From: Candidatus Kaiserbacteria bacterium RIFCSPLOWO2_02_FULL_54_13
Lineage (GTDB): Bacteria; Patescibacteriota; Minisyncoccia; Phycocordibacterales; Phycocordibacteraceae
Direction: 5' to 3'
Assembly: GCA_001783465.1 (NCBI GenBank)
Contig: MFMI01000023.1
Coordinates: forward strand, 16,874 to 27,982
DNA length: 11,109 nt
Shown here one piece after another: positions 1 to 5,727 of this stretch (position 1 is the stretch's first letter; each line of letters starts with the position of its first letter). The translations under genes were made by a program, and so were the position numbers. The notes under the pieces are model-generated. The model did not search any database and had not been told where the DNA came from. It saw only the letters and a list, made by a program, of their open reading frames with translations.

Positions 1-33
1 CAACCAGGGTTTCTATTAGTGTAAACCCCGTTG
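1..33 (-). terminator. imperfect hairpin downstream of the pilus cluster, possible terminator
   Basis: GGGTTT (7-12) pairs with AAACCC (23-28), and CAAC (1-4) pairs with GTTG (30-33) across a small internal mismatch; the loop is about 10 nt. It lies 34 bp past the stop codon of the last pilus gene, read on the minus strand. The window ends before a U-tract could be seen, so the terminator role is a guess. It could equally be a stem within an intergenic repeat. Confidence 0.3.
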
Positions 34-34
34 A

Positions 35-60
35 TAGTTGGTAGTTGGTAGTTGGTAGTT
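35..60. repeat. heptanucleotide tandem repeat (TAGTTGG)n
   Basis: Three exact copies of the 7-bp unit TAGTTGG (35-41, 42-48, 49-55) are followed by a partial copy (56-60). The array is non-coding and lies between the stop codon of the last pseudopilin and the hairpin at the window edge. A short heptamer array like this can change length by slippage. With under four copies and no spacers it is not a CRISPR. Confidence 0.85.
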
Positions 61-66
61 TGAAAT

Positions 67-591
67 TCATATGTCGGTGCCGCGCATCGTCGCCCCCGTC
101 TCTATGGTAAATGATTTTTTCTGCTCCGGCCCCGGCCCGTACGGGACCTCGCCGGACACGATGATTGTGACGTGGGGTTGTAGGTCGTCGTCAGAAGCGG
201 TCCCGGAAGCATAGAAGATGAGCGAGGTAACTTTAACCGACGGGTCGGTAAGAGGGACGAGAGCGCCAGTACCTATCCTTTGCATAATTGTATTGCCCAA
301 GGAGAGCGAATATTCCACTGTCTTGTCATTTGAATTTATTACCGAAAAGGTCGTACCGGCAGTACAATCGCCGATGCTATCGCAAGAATAATCCGTGCCG
401 GTGCGGATGGTACGCGTCATCGTCTCAAGCGCGAAGGAGAGGTTGTTGATGCCGGTTGTGATGCTCTGTGCCTGCCGGCTGATGCCAATCATCATAAGGT
501 ACGCGCCCGAGGTGAGCAGTACCACCATCGCGAAGAGGCCGACCGAGACCATAAGCTCAACAAGGGTATACCCTCTCATTTTATTTTTCAT
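67..591 (-). CDS. PilW/GspJ-like minor pseudopilin, class III signal peptide
   Basis: A 174-residue type IV prepilin-like protein, probably a minor pilin that helps start or cap the pilus fibre. The prepilin signal is visible: basic leader MKNKMR, then G7|Y8 TLVE, with the conserved Glu at mature position +5, followed by one hydrophobic helix (about 8-33). The mature N-terminus is Tyr, not the usual Phe. The segment SFALETMTRTIRTG (about 52-65) resembles the PilW/GspJ/ComGF type. Two Cys (70, 76) could form a local disulfide. The ATG at 591 overlaps the stop of the preceding gene as ATGA; this start was chosen because it gives a short normal leader. ATG at 597 is an alternative. The rest of the protein is not recognisable by eye, so subfamily assignment is tentative. 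Confidence 0.8.
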   Translation of the reverse strand: MKNKMRGYTLVELMVSVGLFAMVVLLTSGAYLMMIGISRQAQSITTGINNLSFALETMTRTIRTGTDYSCDSIGDCTAGTTFSVINSNDKTVEYSLSLGNTIMQRIGTGALVPLTDPSVKVTSLIFYASGTASDDDLQPHVTIIVSGEVPYGPGPEQKKSFTIETGATMRGTDI

Positions 592-1202
592 GGGCATGAA
601 GGGGCGTTCGCGGCTATCGCCCCCGAGGCGGCGACCGTGATATATCTCGTGCCGCCCTGGGGTGACGTAATAGTGATACACGCCGCGGTTACCGGGTTGA
701 TATCCGAATATGACCCGTCCGCACTCATAAATGCATCGGGGTTTGGCCGTTCAAACACAACGTCTAGCGAGCCTACAGGTTCGCCGTCAGCATATAGTCC
801 GTTCACGGTGACACCGTTCCCGAGCGTATATGTCTGTACGAGAGTGTCGCCGACGGCGTCGTACTCATGATTCCCCGGCTTGCAGTCGGGACGTTGGCCT
901 CCACAAGATATGTCGCCCTTCGTATCGGCGAAAAGGAGGATAGTGCGCGAGGCCTCCTCTGTGCTGGTATCAAAGTGGACCCCGTAGCCGGCGCTTGAGG
1001 TGGGGAGGGCGTTGGCCGCACGGCTGTTGATACCGAAGGTCTCTGCCGAACGGAGCGTGAGCGCGATATCGTATGCGGTATTAGAGAGGATGAGGCTCTT
1101 ATTAAAGGAGCTCTGGCTATTGAGGGTTACCACCGTAATGACGCCTATAATCGTCAATACGACGATGAGTTCAACGAGGGTAAATCCCCTGCCACTTTCC
1201 AT
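588..1202 (-). CDS. GspH/FimT-like pseudopilin
   Basis: A 204-residue prepilin with leader MESGRG|FTLVE (cleavage after G6, Glu at +5) and a hydrophobic helix at about 7-28. The segment YDIALTLRSAETFGINSR (about 44-61) matches the GspH/FimT pattern, in which the helix continues into a Leu/Arg/Ala-rich stretch. C100 and C107 bracket a small loop, and C175 and C203 form a possible second pair. It is likely a minor pilin of the T4P and is processed by the PilD encoded just upstream. The start at 1202 is an ATG sharing its first base with the TAA stop of pilD (TAATG). That overlap and the normal leader length decide it against an upstream in-frame ATG at 1244. Confidence 0.85.
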   Translation of the reverse strand: MESGRGFTLVELIVVLTIIGVITVVTLNSQSSFNKSLILSNTAYDIALTLRSAETFGINSRAANALPTSSAGYGVHFDTSTEEASRTILLFADTKGDISCGGQRPDCKPGNHEYDAVGDTLVQTYTLGNGVTVNGLYADGEPVGSLDVVFERPNPDAFMSADGSYSDINPVTAACITITSPQGGTRYITVAASGAIAANAPSCP

Positions 1203-1972
1203 TAAAAAGTGGCGAAGGTCGCGATGAGAGCGAATGGGTTCCATTGGGTAAAGTACGCGAGGAGGAAGCCGGCGGCGAGATAGGGCGCGAACGGCACCTC
1301 TACTCCCATTCTAGAGCCAGCGGGCTTCTTCAACAACAGCTTTATCCCTATGAGGGCGCCGAGCCAAAACGAGAAGATGAAGCCGGGGAGAGCGGCTGGG
1401 CCCGTGAGCAAGGCGAGGCCGAACGCAAGCGGAGCGTCGGCGAGACCCATAGCGCGGCCACGCGAGAGAAGGTGGATAAGGGCGAGAAAAGCCGCGATAC
1501 CGAGAGCAACGAAGAACGTTTGGAGAAACTCGGGAAGCGACGGCATAAGAAAGAATCTGAACACGGCGCTCGCGACAACAAATACTATGAGAAGCATCGG
1601 AGGAAGTATCTGGTGGGCGAGGTCATAGAGCACGAGAGCGAGAAGCGCCGAGAACGCGACACCCATAAGCAGGAGAGAAAGCGTGAGACCGAGCCGTAGG
1701 TACGCGAGTACAAAGAGCCCTCCTAGGAGAAATTCGGAGAGCGGAGCGTAGAGCGAGAGGCGCGCGCCGCAACAGAGGGAGCGCCCGCCCGAGACAATAT
1801 AGGAGATAATCGGCACGAGCGCGCCGGGGGGGAGCGGCGCCGCACATGCATCACAGCGGGAACGCCCCGAGAGAAAGCTCTGGCCGGTGTTGAGACGCGC
1901 GGCAAGCACCCCGACGAAGCTCGCTACAATCGCGCCGAGCGCGAAGAGCGCAAAAGAAATGAGAGCGGGCAT
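1202..1972 (-). CDS. pilD: prepilin peptidase / N-methyltransferase (A24 family)
   Basis: A 256-residue polytopic membrane aspartyl protease that cleaves prepilin leaders after Gly and methylates the new N-terminus. The first helix (about 3-26) leads into a cytoplasmic domain with C40-x-x-C43. The expected second CxxC is altered: the sequence around 64-69 is RSLCCG, so only C67 and C68 remain. The two catalytic Asp candidates are D117 (LVLYDLAHQILP) and D179 (MGLADAPL). The latter gives GLAD instead of the family signature GxGD. The closing PFAPYLAAG motif (about 228-235) is typical. The ATG at 1972 overlaps the upstream pilin stop as TAATG, which decides the start over an in-frame ATG at 2056. 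It sits between its pilin substrates, consistent with shared expression. Confidence 0.93.
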   Translation of the reverse strand: MPALISFALFALGAIVASFVGVLAARLNTGQSFLSGRSRCDACAAPLPPGALVPIISYIVSGGRSLCCGARLSLYAPLSEFLLGGLFVLAYLRLGLTLSLLLMGVAFSALLALVLYDLAHQILPPMLLIVFVVASAVFRFFLMPSLPEFLQTFFVALGIAAFLALIHLLSRGRAMGLADAPLAFGLALLTGPAALPGFIFSFWLGALIGIKLLLKKPAGSRMGVEVPFAPYLAAGFLLAYFTQWNPFALIATFATF

Positions 1973-2460
1973 TAGTTCGGACAAAGGGCGGGAAGGGGCG
2001 TTGATGGGACACTGCCGGCGACCTGTCTCGCCTTCCCCGAAGAATCGAGACACCAATATGCAGGTGGCGACGGGGCGGTAAGCTCCACAGCAACGAGGTA
2101 TGACGTGCCGTTGGCGACACAGCCTATCCTACCTGCTCCGTTGGCGGCATCGGCGGCGTCAAGGGCCTTTTTTATAGTCGGGTCTTTGAATACATGACTG
2201 CTACCGCCAGCACATCTATCGCCGGCAGTCGGCGCCGCATTAGAGACAAAGGAGACGCCAGCAAAGGCCCCATAACCGTTGTTAGTGCCGTAGTAGACCT
2301 CCGCTTGAGTCTGAATGGTTGAGAGGTTCGCCTGAATGGCCGCGTCGTTGCCCTTCAAGCGAGCCGCATTAAGCGCCACGAGCACGACCGCCGAGAGGAT
2401 GCCGATAATGGCGATGACGACGAGCAACTCAATGAGGGTAAATCCTCTTCGTTCGCTCAT
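1972..2460 (-). CDS. pilA: type IV pilin (paralog 2)
   Basis: A 162-residue prepilin: leader MSERRG|F with Glu at mature +5, then the hydrophobic helix FTLIELLVVIAIIG continuing to about residue 33 and an amphipathic extension ending QTQAEVYY (about 51-57). The globular C-terminal part has four Cys (83, 114, 137, 160), probably two disulfides, and the CPR-pilin-like motif WCLDSSGKARQV (136-147). The upstream neighbour encodes a paralog with almost the same first 55 residues. The start is the ATG at 2460; an in-frame TTG at 2478 is less likely because it would lengthen the leader to 12 residues. The stop overlaps the pilD start. Which of the two pilins is the major subunit cannot be told from sequence. 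Confidence 0.92.
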   Translation of the reverse strand: MSERRGFTLIELLVVIAIIGILSAVVLVALNAARLKGNDAAIQANLSTIQTQAEVYYGTNNGYGAFAGVSFVSNAAPTAGDRCAGGSSHVFKDPTIKKALDAADAANGAGRIGCVANGTSYLVAVELTAPSPPAYWCLDSSGKARQVAGSVPSTPLPALCPN

Positions 2461-2520
2461 GGAGTCATTCCGAATCAAGGTCTAGGGACAGTCCGTTTGC
2501 AAGTAGAGAAGAGTCCCGTC

Positions 2521-2940
2521 TTAGTTACACGCGGTATCACCCACTCCAAGCGCGACTATTGTTTTACCCGCATAGCCCGTACTGTCTACGCACCAGTCAT
2601 TAGCCGTATCGGCAACTAGTGGTGACTGCACCGCATACTCGGTAGCACTGTCATTGCAAGGCACATCGCCTGCCGAACCACCATTTGCGGTGTCTGTGGC
2701 ATCGACCGCTCTGTCAATATCGGCATCTGCGCACATGCCGAGGTAGGAATTGGAAGTGTCGCTGTAATAAATCTCTGCCTGCGTCTGGATGGTTGAGAGG
2801 TCGGACTGGATGGCGGCATCCTGGCCTTTGGAACGGGCGGTGTTAAGCGATGCGAGCACGACCGCCGAGAGGATGCCGATGATGGCGATGACGACGAGTA
2901 ATTCTATAAGGGTAAAACCTCGTGAACGATTGTAGTACAT
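2521..2940 (-). CDS. pilA: type IV pilin (paralog 1)
   Basis: A 139-residue prepilin: leader MYYNRSRG|F with Glu at mature +5, and the same hydrophobic core (FTLIELLVVIAIIG) and amphipathic stretch (LSTIQTQAEIYY, about 48-59) as the next gene. Four Cys (70, 95, 117, 138) and a WCVDSTGYAGK motif (116-126) correspond in order to those of paralog 2, but the variable region between is shorter and different. It is the first pilin after pilC and follows the longest ordinary gap in the cluster (79 nt), whose last 33 nt are AT-rich. That suggests its own promoter or an RNA-processing site, as expected for an abundant subunit. The start is the ATG at 2940; an upstream in-frame TTG at 2982 is less likely. 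No Shine-Dalgarno is visible. Confidence 0.92.
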   Translation of the reverse strand: MYYNRSRGFTLIELLVVIAIIGILSAVVLASLNTARSKGQDAAIQSDLSTIQTQAEIYYSDTSNSYLGMCADADIDRAVDATDTANGGSAGDVPCNDSATEYAVQSPLVADTANDWCVDSTGYAGKTIVALGVGDTACN

Positions 2941-3019
2941 AATATATTGTGTGCGATTAATAGGTTTATTGTACGCCCCCAAGGCCTGGAGAAGAAGCCG
3001 GGGGTGTGGATAGCCTCTT
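2941..3019 (-). promoter_or_regulatory. pilC-pilin intergenic leader with a hairpin and an AT-rich tract
   Basis: A 79-nt gap, long for this cluster. On the minus-strand transcript an 8-bp stem with one G-U pair (plus-strand arms 2991-2998 and 3013-3020, loop about 14 nt) begins at the last base of the pilC stop. No T-run follows. The 33 nt next to the pilin ATG (2941-2973) are AT-rich, unlike the surroundings, and contain TACAAT- and TATTAA-like hexamers without a convincing -35. It could be a pilin promoter or an mRNA processing/stability element. The evidence is weak. Confidence 0.3.
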
Positions 3020-4225
3020 CTAGATGGCGCCTGCGAGGTTATAGATAGGTATCAGCACGGCCGCGAGCAGGATTCCGACACCAAGGCCGAGGAGGACAAT
3101 CATAATGGGCTCAATAAGGCCGACGAGCGTGTCAACGGCGTTGGACACTTCGCGGCCATAGAACTTGGCGAGCGTTGAGAGAATCTTGCCGAGCTCCCCG
3201 GATTCCTCGCCGACCTTTGTCATCGCAACCATGATGCCCGGTATCCCCGGATGTCTCGCAAGGGCGTCGGATATGGAAGACCCCCCTTTCACGTCCGCAC
3301 TGACCTCGGCGAGTATGGCTTCGTACTCGGCATTGCCGACGACTGTCGCGGTGATGTCTATCGCCGCGATGACCGAGACTCCCGAGAGAAGCATAGTGGA
3401 GAAGTTGTCCGCGATGCGCGAGAGATAGAGCTTGCGGTAGAGGTCGCCGACATACGGAACCGAGAGCTTCAGGCCGTCAAGAACGAGCCTGCCGTGCTTG
3501 GTCTTCCCCAGTTTCCATACATAGAAGCCGAGTGCGATGAGCACAATAAGCGCGAAGACGCCGTAGTTCACGAAGAAATTGGAGACCCCGATGACAATCT
3601 TGGTATAAATCGGTATCGCCTGGCCGGAATCAACCAGAATGGCGCTGATTTTCGGGATGACCATGGTCAACATCAGCGCCATCACGGCGAAGAAGACCGT
3701 TATGACGAAAATCGGATAAATGAGCGCGTTCTCGGTCTTGCTCATGATGTCGTAGGAACGGTCAAGGTAATCGGCGAGGTAATTGAATATCTCGGACAAT
3801 TTCCCCGACTCCTCTCCGGCGCGGACCATATGCACGTAGAAATCGCTGAAGACTTTCGGGTGGCGGGCGAGCGCCTTGCTGATGGGGCTCCCTCCCTGGA
3901 TATCGTCGCCGACGCTTGAAATAATGGCGGCGAGCTGTTTATTCTCAATCTCTCCGGCGAGGAGACGGAAGATGCGGAGCGTAGAAACCTGCGCTTCAAA
4001 CAGAGTCGCTATCTGGCGCGAGAGGATGACGACGTCCTTGTTGGATACTCTGCTGAAAAAGGGGATGTCCAGCTTCAACAGCGATTTCTTCTCGGCGAAG
4101 TCTATCACCGATACGATGAGATTGCGCCTTTGGAGCGCGGAGACGGCGACCTCCTGCGAGGGGGCCTCAATGGTCCCGTCCCGCTCATGTCCGTCTGCAT
4201 CAATCGCGTGGTATTTGAAGAGCAT
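3020..4225 (-). CDS. pilC: T4P inner-membrane platform protein PilC
   Basis: A 401-residue GspF/PilC-family protein, the usual length. It is the membrane platform on which the PilB and PilT ATPases act to add or remove pilins. Two T2SSF repeats are visible, about 60-190 and 265-395, each with the signature GEESG (137-141 and 339-343). Predicted membrane helices lie at about 168-192, 215-238 and 370-395. The N-terminus MLFKYHAIDADG is the standard PilC opening with a short cytoplasmic domain. The ATG lies 2 nt after the pilT stop, so translation is probably coupled to it. No unusual feature is seen, and identification is secure. Confidence 0.96.
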   Translation of the reverse strand: MLFKYHAIDADGHERDGTIEAPSQEVAVSALQRRNLIVSVIDFAEKKSLLKLDIPFFSRVSNKDVVILSRQIATLFEAQVSTLRIFRLLAGEIENKQLAAIISSVGDDIQGGSPISKALARHPKVFSDFYVHMVRAGEESGKLSEIFNYLADYLDRSYDIMSKTENALIYPIFVITVFFAVMALMLTMVIPKISAILVDSGQAIPIYTKIVIGVSNFFVNYGVFALIVLIALGFYVWKLGKTKHGRLVLDGLKLSVPYVGDLYRKLYLSRIADNFSTMLLSGVSVIAAIDITATVVGNAEYEAILAEVSADVKGGSSISDALARHPGIPGIMVAMTKVGEESGELGKILSTLAKFYGREVSNAVDTLVGLIEPIMIVLLGLGVGILLAAVLIPIYNLAGAI

Positions 4226-4227
4226 AG

Positions 4228-5289
4228 TTAGAGATAGCGCTCAAAGGTCTTCGTGTCCATCGCGTATTCGTACGCGTGCTCGACGGTCACCTCCCCCCGC
4301 TTTACGAGCTCGGAGAGCGAGCGGTCCATGTCAATCATTCCCTCCTGCGAAGAAGTCTGTATGACCGCGTTAATCTCGTGTGTTCGCGCGTCGCGGATAA
4401 GCGTGGAGACCGCGTTGTTGTTGATAAGGAGTTCATAGGCCGGAATGAGTCCGCCCGCAATCCGCGGAACGAGTCTCTGCGAGAAGATGCCGGCGAGGCT
4501 TCCTGCCAACTGCACCCGCACCTGGTCCTGCTGTTCCGAAGGGAACATATCAATGATGCGGTCTATGGTCTGTGCGGCGTTGTTGGTGTGGAGCGTGGAG
4601 AAAACGAGGTGGCCGGTCTCGGCGGCGGTCACCGCCGACGAGATAGTCTCGTAATCGCGCATCTCGCCGACCATAATGACATCCATATCTTCGCGGAATG
4701 CGCTCTGCAGGGCTGTGTGGAAATCCGGCACATCAATGTGCACTTCGCGCTGATGGATGAGCGACTTCTTTGAGGTGAAAAGGTACTCAACCGGGTCTTC
4801 TATGGTGAGGATGTGTTCCGCGCGGGATTCATTGATAGAATCAATCATTGTAGCGAGCGTCGTAGACTTGCCCTGCCCCACCGGCCCTACGACGAGGAAG
4901 AATCCCTGTTCGCGCTGGGTAAAGACTTCAAGTATGGGAGGGAGATTGAGCTCGGTGAGGGTGCGTATTGCGTGCGGTATGAGCCGCAGGGCAAGGGCGG
5001 TCGCCCCCTGCACGCGGTATCCGTTGATGCGGAAGCGCGCGTCTGTCCCGTGCGCAAGCGAGAAGTCAATGGTCTGGTCTTCTCCGAACTCCTTCCAGCG
5101 CTCTTCGGGGACAATACTCCTCAATATCGCGTCGGTCTCTTCGCTTGTGAACGCGGGATACCGAGTAATCGGCAGGAGCGCTCCGGAGACGCGAATCGTC
5201 GGCGGGCCGCCGGCGAAGATGTGAAGGTCGGAGCCCCCCTCTTTTACAACGACATCAAGAAGTTCGGTGAGACGTTTGTCTGAAGCCAT
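4228..5289 (-). CDS. pilT: T4P retraction ATPase PilT
   Basis: A 353-residue hexameric secretion-family ATPase that powers pilus retraction, close to the usual 345. The short N-terminal PAS-like domain holds GGSDLHI (18-24). Walker A is GPVGQGKS (135-142, K141), a variant of the common GPTGSGKS. The Asp box includes E164-D165, Walker B is DVIMVGE (203-209), and the His box runs from H227 to H234 (STLHTNNAAQTIDRIID). The C-terminal AVSTLIRDARTHEI (293-306) corresponds to the PilT-specific AIRNLIRE region, which separates it from PilB. The ATG at 5289 is 4 nt past the receiver gene stop; in-frame codons upstream overlap that gene and are not PilT-like. It sits next to pilC, its partner. Confidence 0.96.
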   Translation of the reverse strand: MASDKRLTELLDVVVKEGGSDLHIFAGGPPTIRVSGALLPITRYPAFTSEETDAILRSIVPEERWKEFGEDQTIDFSLAHGTDARFRINGYRVQGATALALRLIPHAIRTLTELNLPPILEVFTQREQGFFLVVGPVGQGKSTTLATMIDSINESRAEHILTIEDPVEYLFTSKKSLIHQREVHIDVPDFHTALQSAFREDMDVIMVGEMRDYETISSAVTAAETGHLVFSTLHTNNAAQTIDRIIDMFPSEQQDQVRVQLAGSLAGIFSQRLVPRIAGGLIPAYELLINNNAVSTLIRDARTHEINAVIQTSSQEGMIDMDRSLSELVKRGEVTVEHAYEYAMDTKTFERYL

Positions 5290-5293
5290 GGTG

Positions 5294-5701
5294 TTAGGCG
5301 GGTGCACCGATGTTCCCCGCGTTTGATTCAATAGTGCGCACCGTTTCGGCCAGCACTTCGGAAGGAATCGCGGACGCTTTAATAATGTAACCGTCGGCCG
5401 ATAAGTTCTTCGCCTTCTCAATATCGGAATCTTGGCCCTGGTTGGTGAGGATGATGACCTTCGCCCCGTTCGCGAGGTGATCCTTCCGCATAATCTCAAG
5501 CGTCTCAAAGCCGCTTAACCCAGGCATGATGAGGTCAAGTAAGATGGCATCGGGCGCCTTGGCTCCCTCTTTCTTAAGCGCAGTGATGAGTTCTTCGCCT
5601 CCGCCGAATACGCCCACGGTATGGCCGGCGTTCTTGAACTTAACTGCGTACAGGTCTAAGAGAAATCTGTCATCATCAACAAGGAATATGCGATAGGCCA
5701 T
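5294..5701 (-). CDS. stand-alone CheY-like response regulator receiver in the pilus cluster
   Basis: A 135-residue single receiver domain with no output domain. Canonical residues are present: acidic pocket D9-D10, phospho-acceptor D56 in ILLDLIMPG, T86 (IILTN) and K108 (YIIKAS). It therefore looks able to be phosphorylated, but no histidine kinase is encoded in the window. Lying between pilB and pilT, it is well placed to modulate extension versus retraction, in the manner of PilG/PilH in Pseudomonas; this is inference from position. The ATG at 5701 gives the normal MAYRIFLVDDD opening. An alternative ATG at 5731 overlaps the pilB stop as ATGA and would add ten residues unlike other receivers. 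A TATACT hexamer lies 8 nt before the 5701 ATG. Confidence 0.92.
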   Translation of the reverse strand: MAYRIFLVDDDRFLLDLYAVKFKNAGHTVGVFGGGEELITALKKEGAKAPDAILLDLIMPGLSGFETLEIMRKDHLANGAKVIILTNQGQDSDIEKAKNLSADGYIIKASAIPSEVLAETVRTIESNAGNIGAPA

Positions 5702-5709
5702 TGTTGAAT

Positions 5710-5715
5710 AGTATA
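5710..5715 (-). promoter_or_regulatory. TATACT -10-like hexamer before the receiver gene
   Basis: TATACT on the minus strand, 8 nt before the chosen ATG, so a transcript would start almost at that ATG (near-leaderless). No good -35 is found 16-18 bp upstream. The same hexamer at similar spacing precedes pilN and comF. It could be coincidence in the tail of pilB. Confidence 0.3.
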
Positions 5716-5727
5716 CTACGCTCGCTG

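Noticed and set aside
35..60. Heptamer array as a CRISPR
   Set aside because: The units are 7 bp with no spacers and under four copies.
1244..1699. Plus-strand frame of 151 residues rich in Glu, Arg and Lys
   Set aside because: It lies entirely antisense to the hydrophobic pilD; the charged composition is the expected complement of membrane-helix codons. No domain or ribosome site supports it.
2461..2520. Regulatory element between the two pilin genes
   Set aside because: Only weak 4-5 bp pairings (GGGAC with GTCCC across a long loop) and no promoter-like hexamer pair; I see nothing firm in this 60-nt gap.
3251..3919. Plus-strand frame of 222 residues antisense to pilC
   Set aside because: A shadow of a well-supported PilC gene; its acidic/His-rich composition follows from the complementary strand and matches no family I know.
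5290..5508. N-terminal extension of PilT by 73 residues
   Set aside because: The added part is an Arg-rich frame antisense-like in composition and overlaps the receiver gene; PilT family length and the MASDKRLTELL opening support the ATG at 5289.
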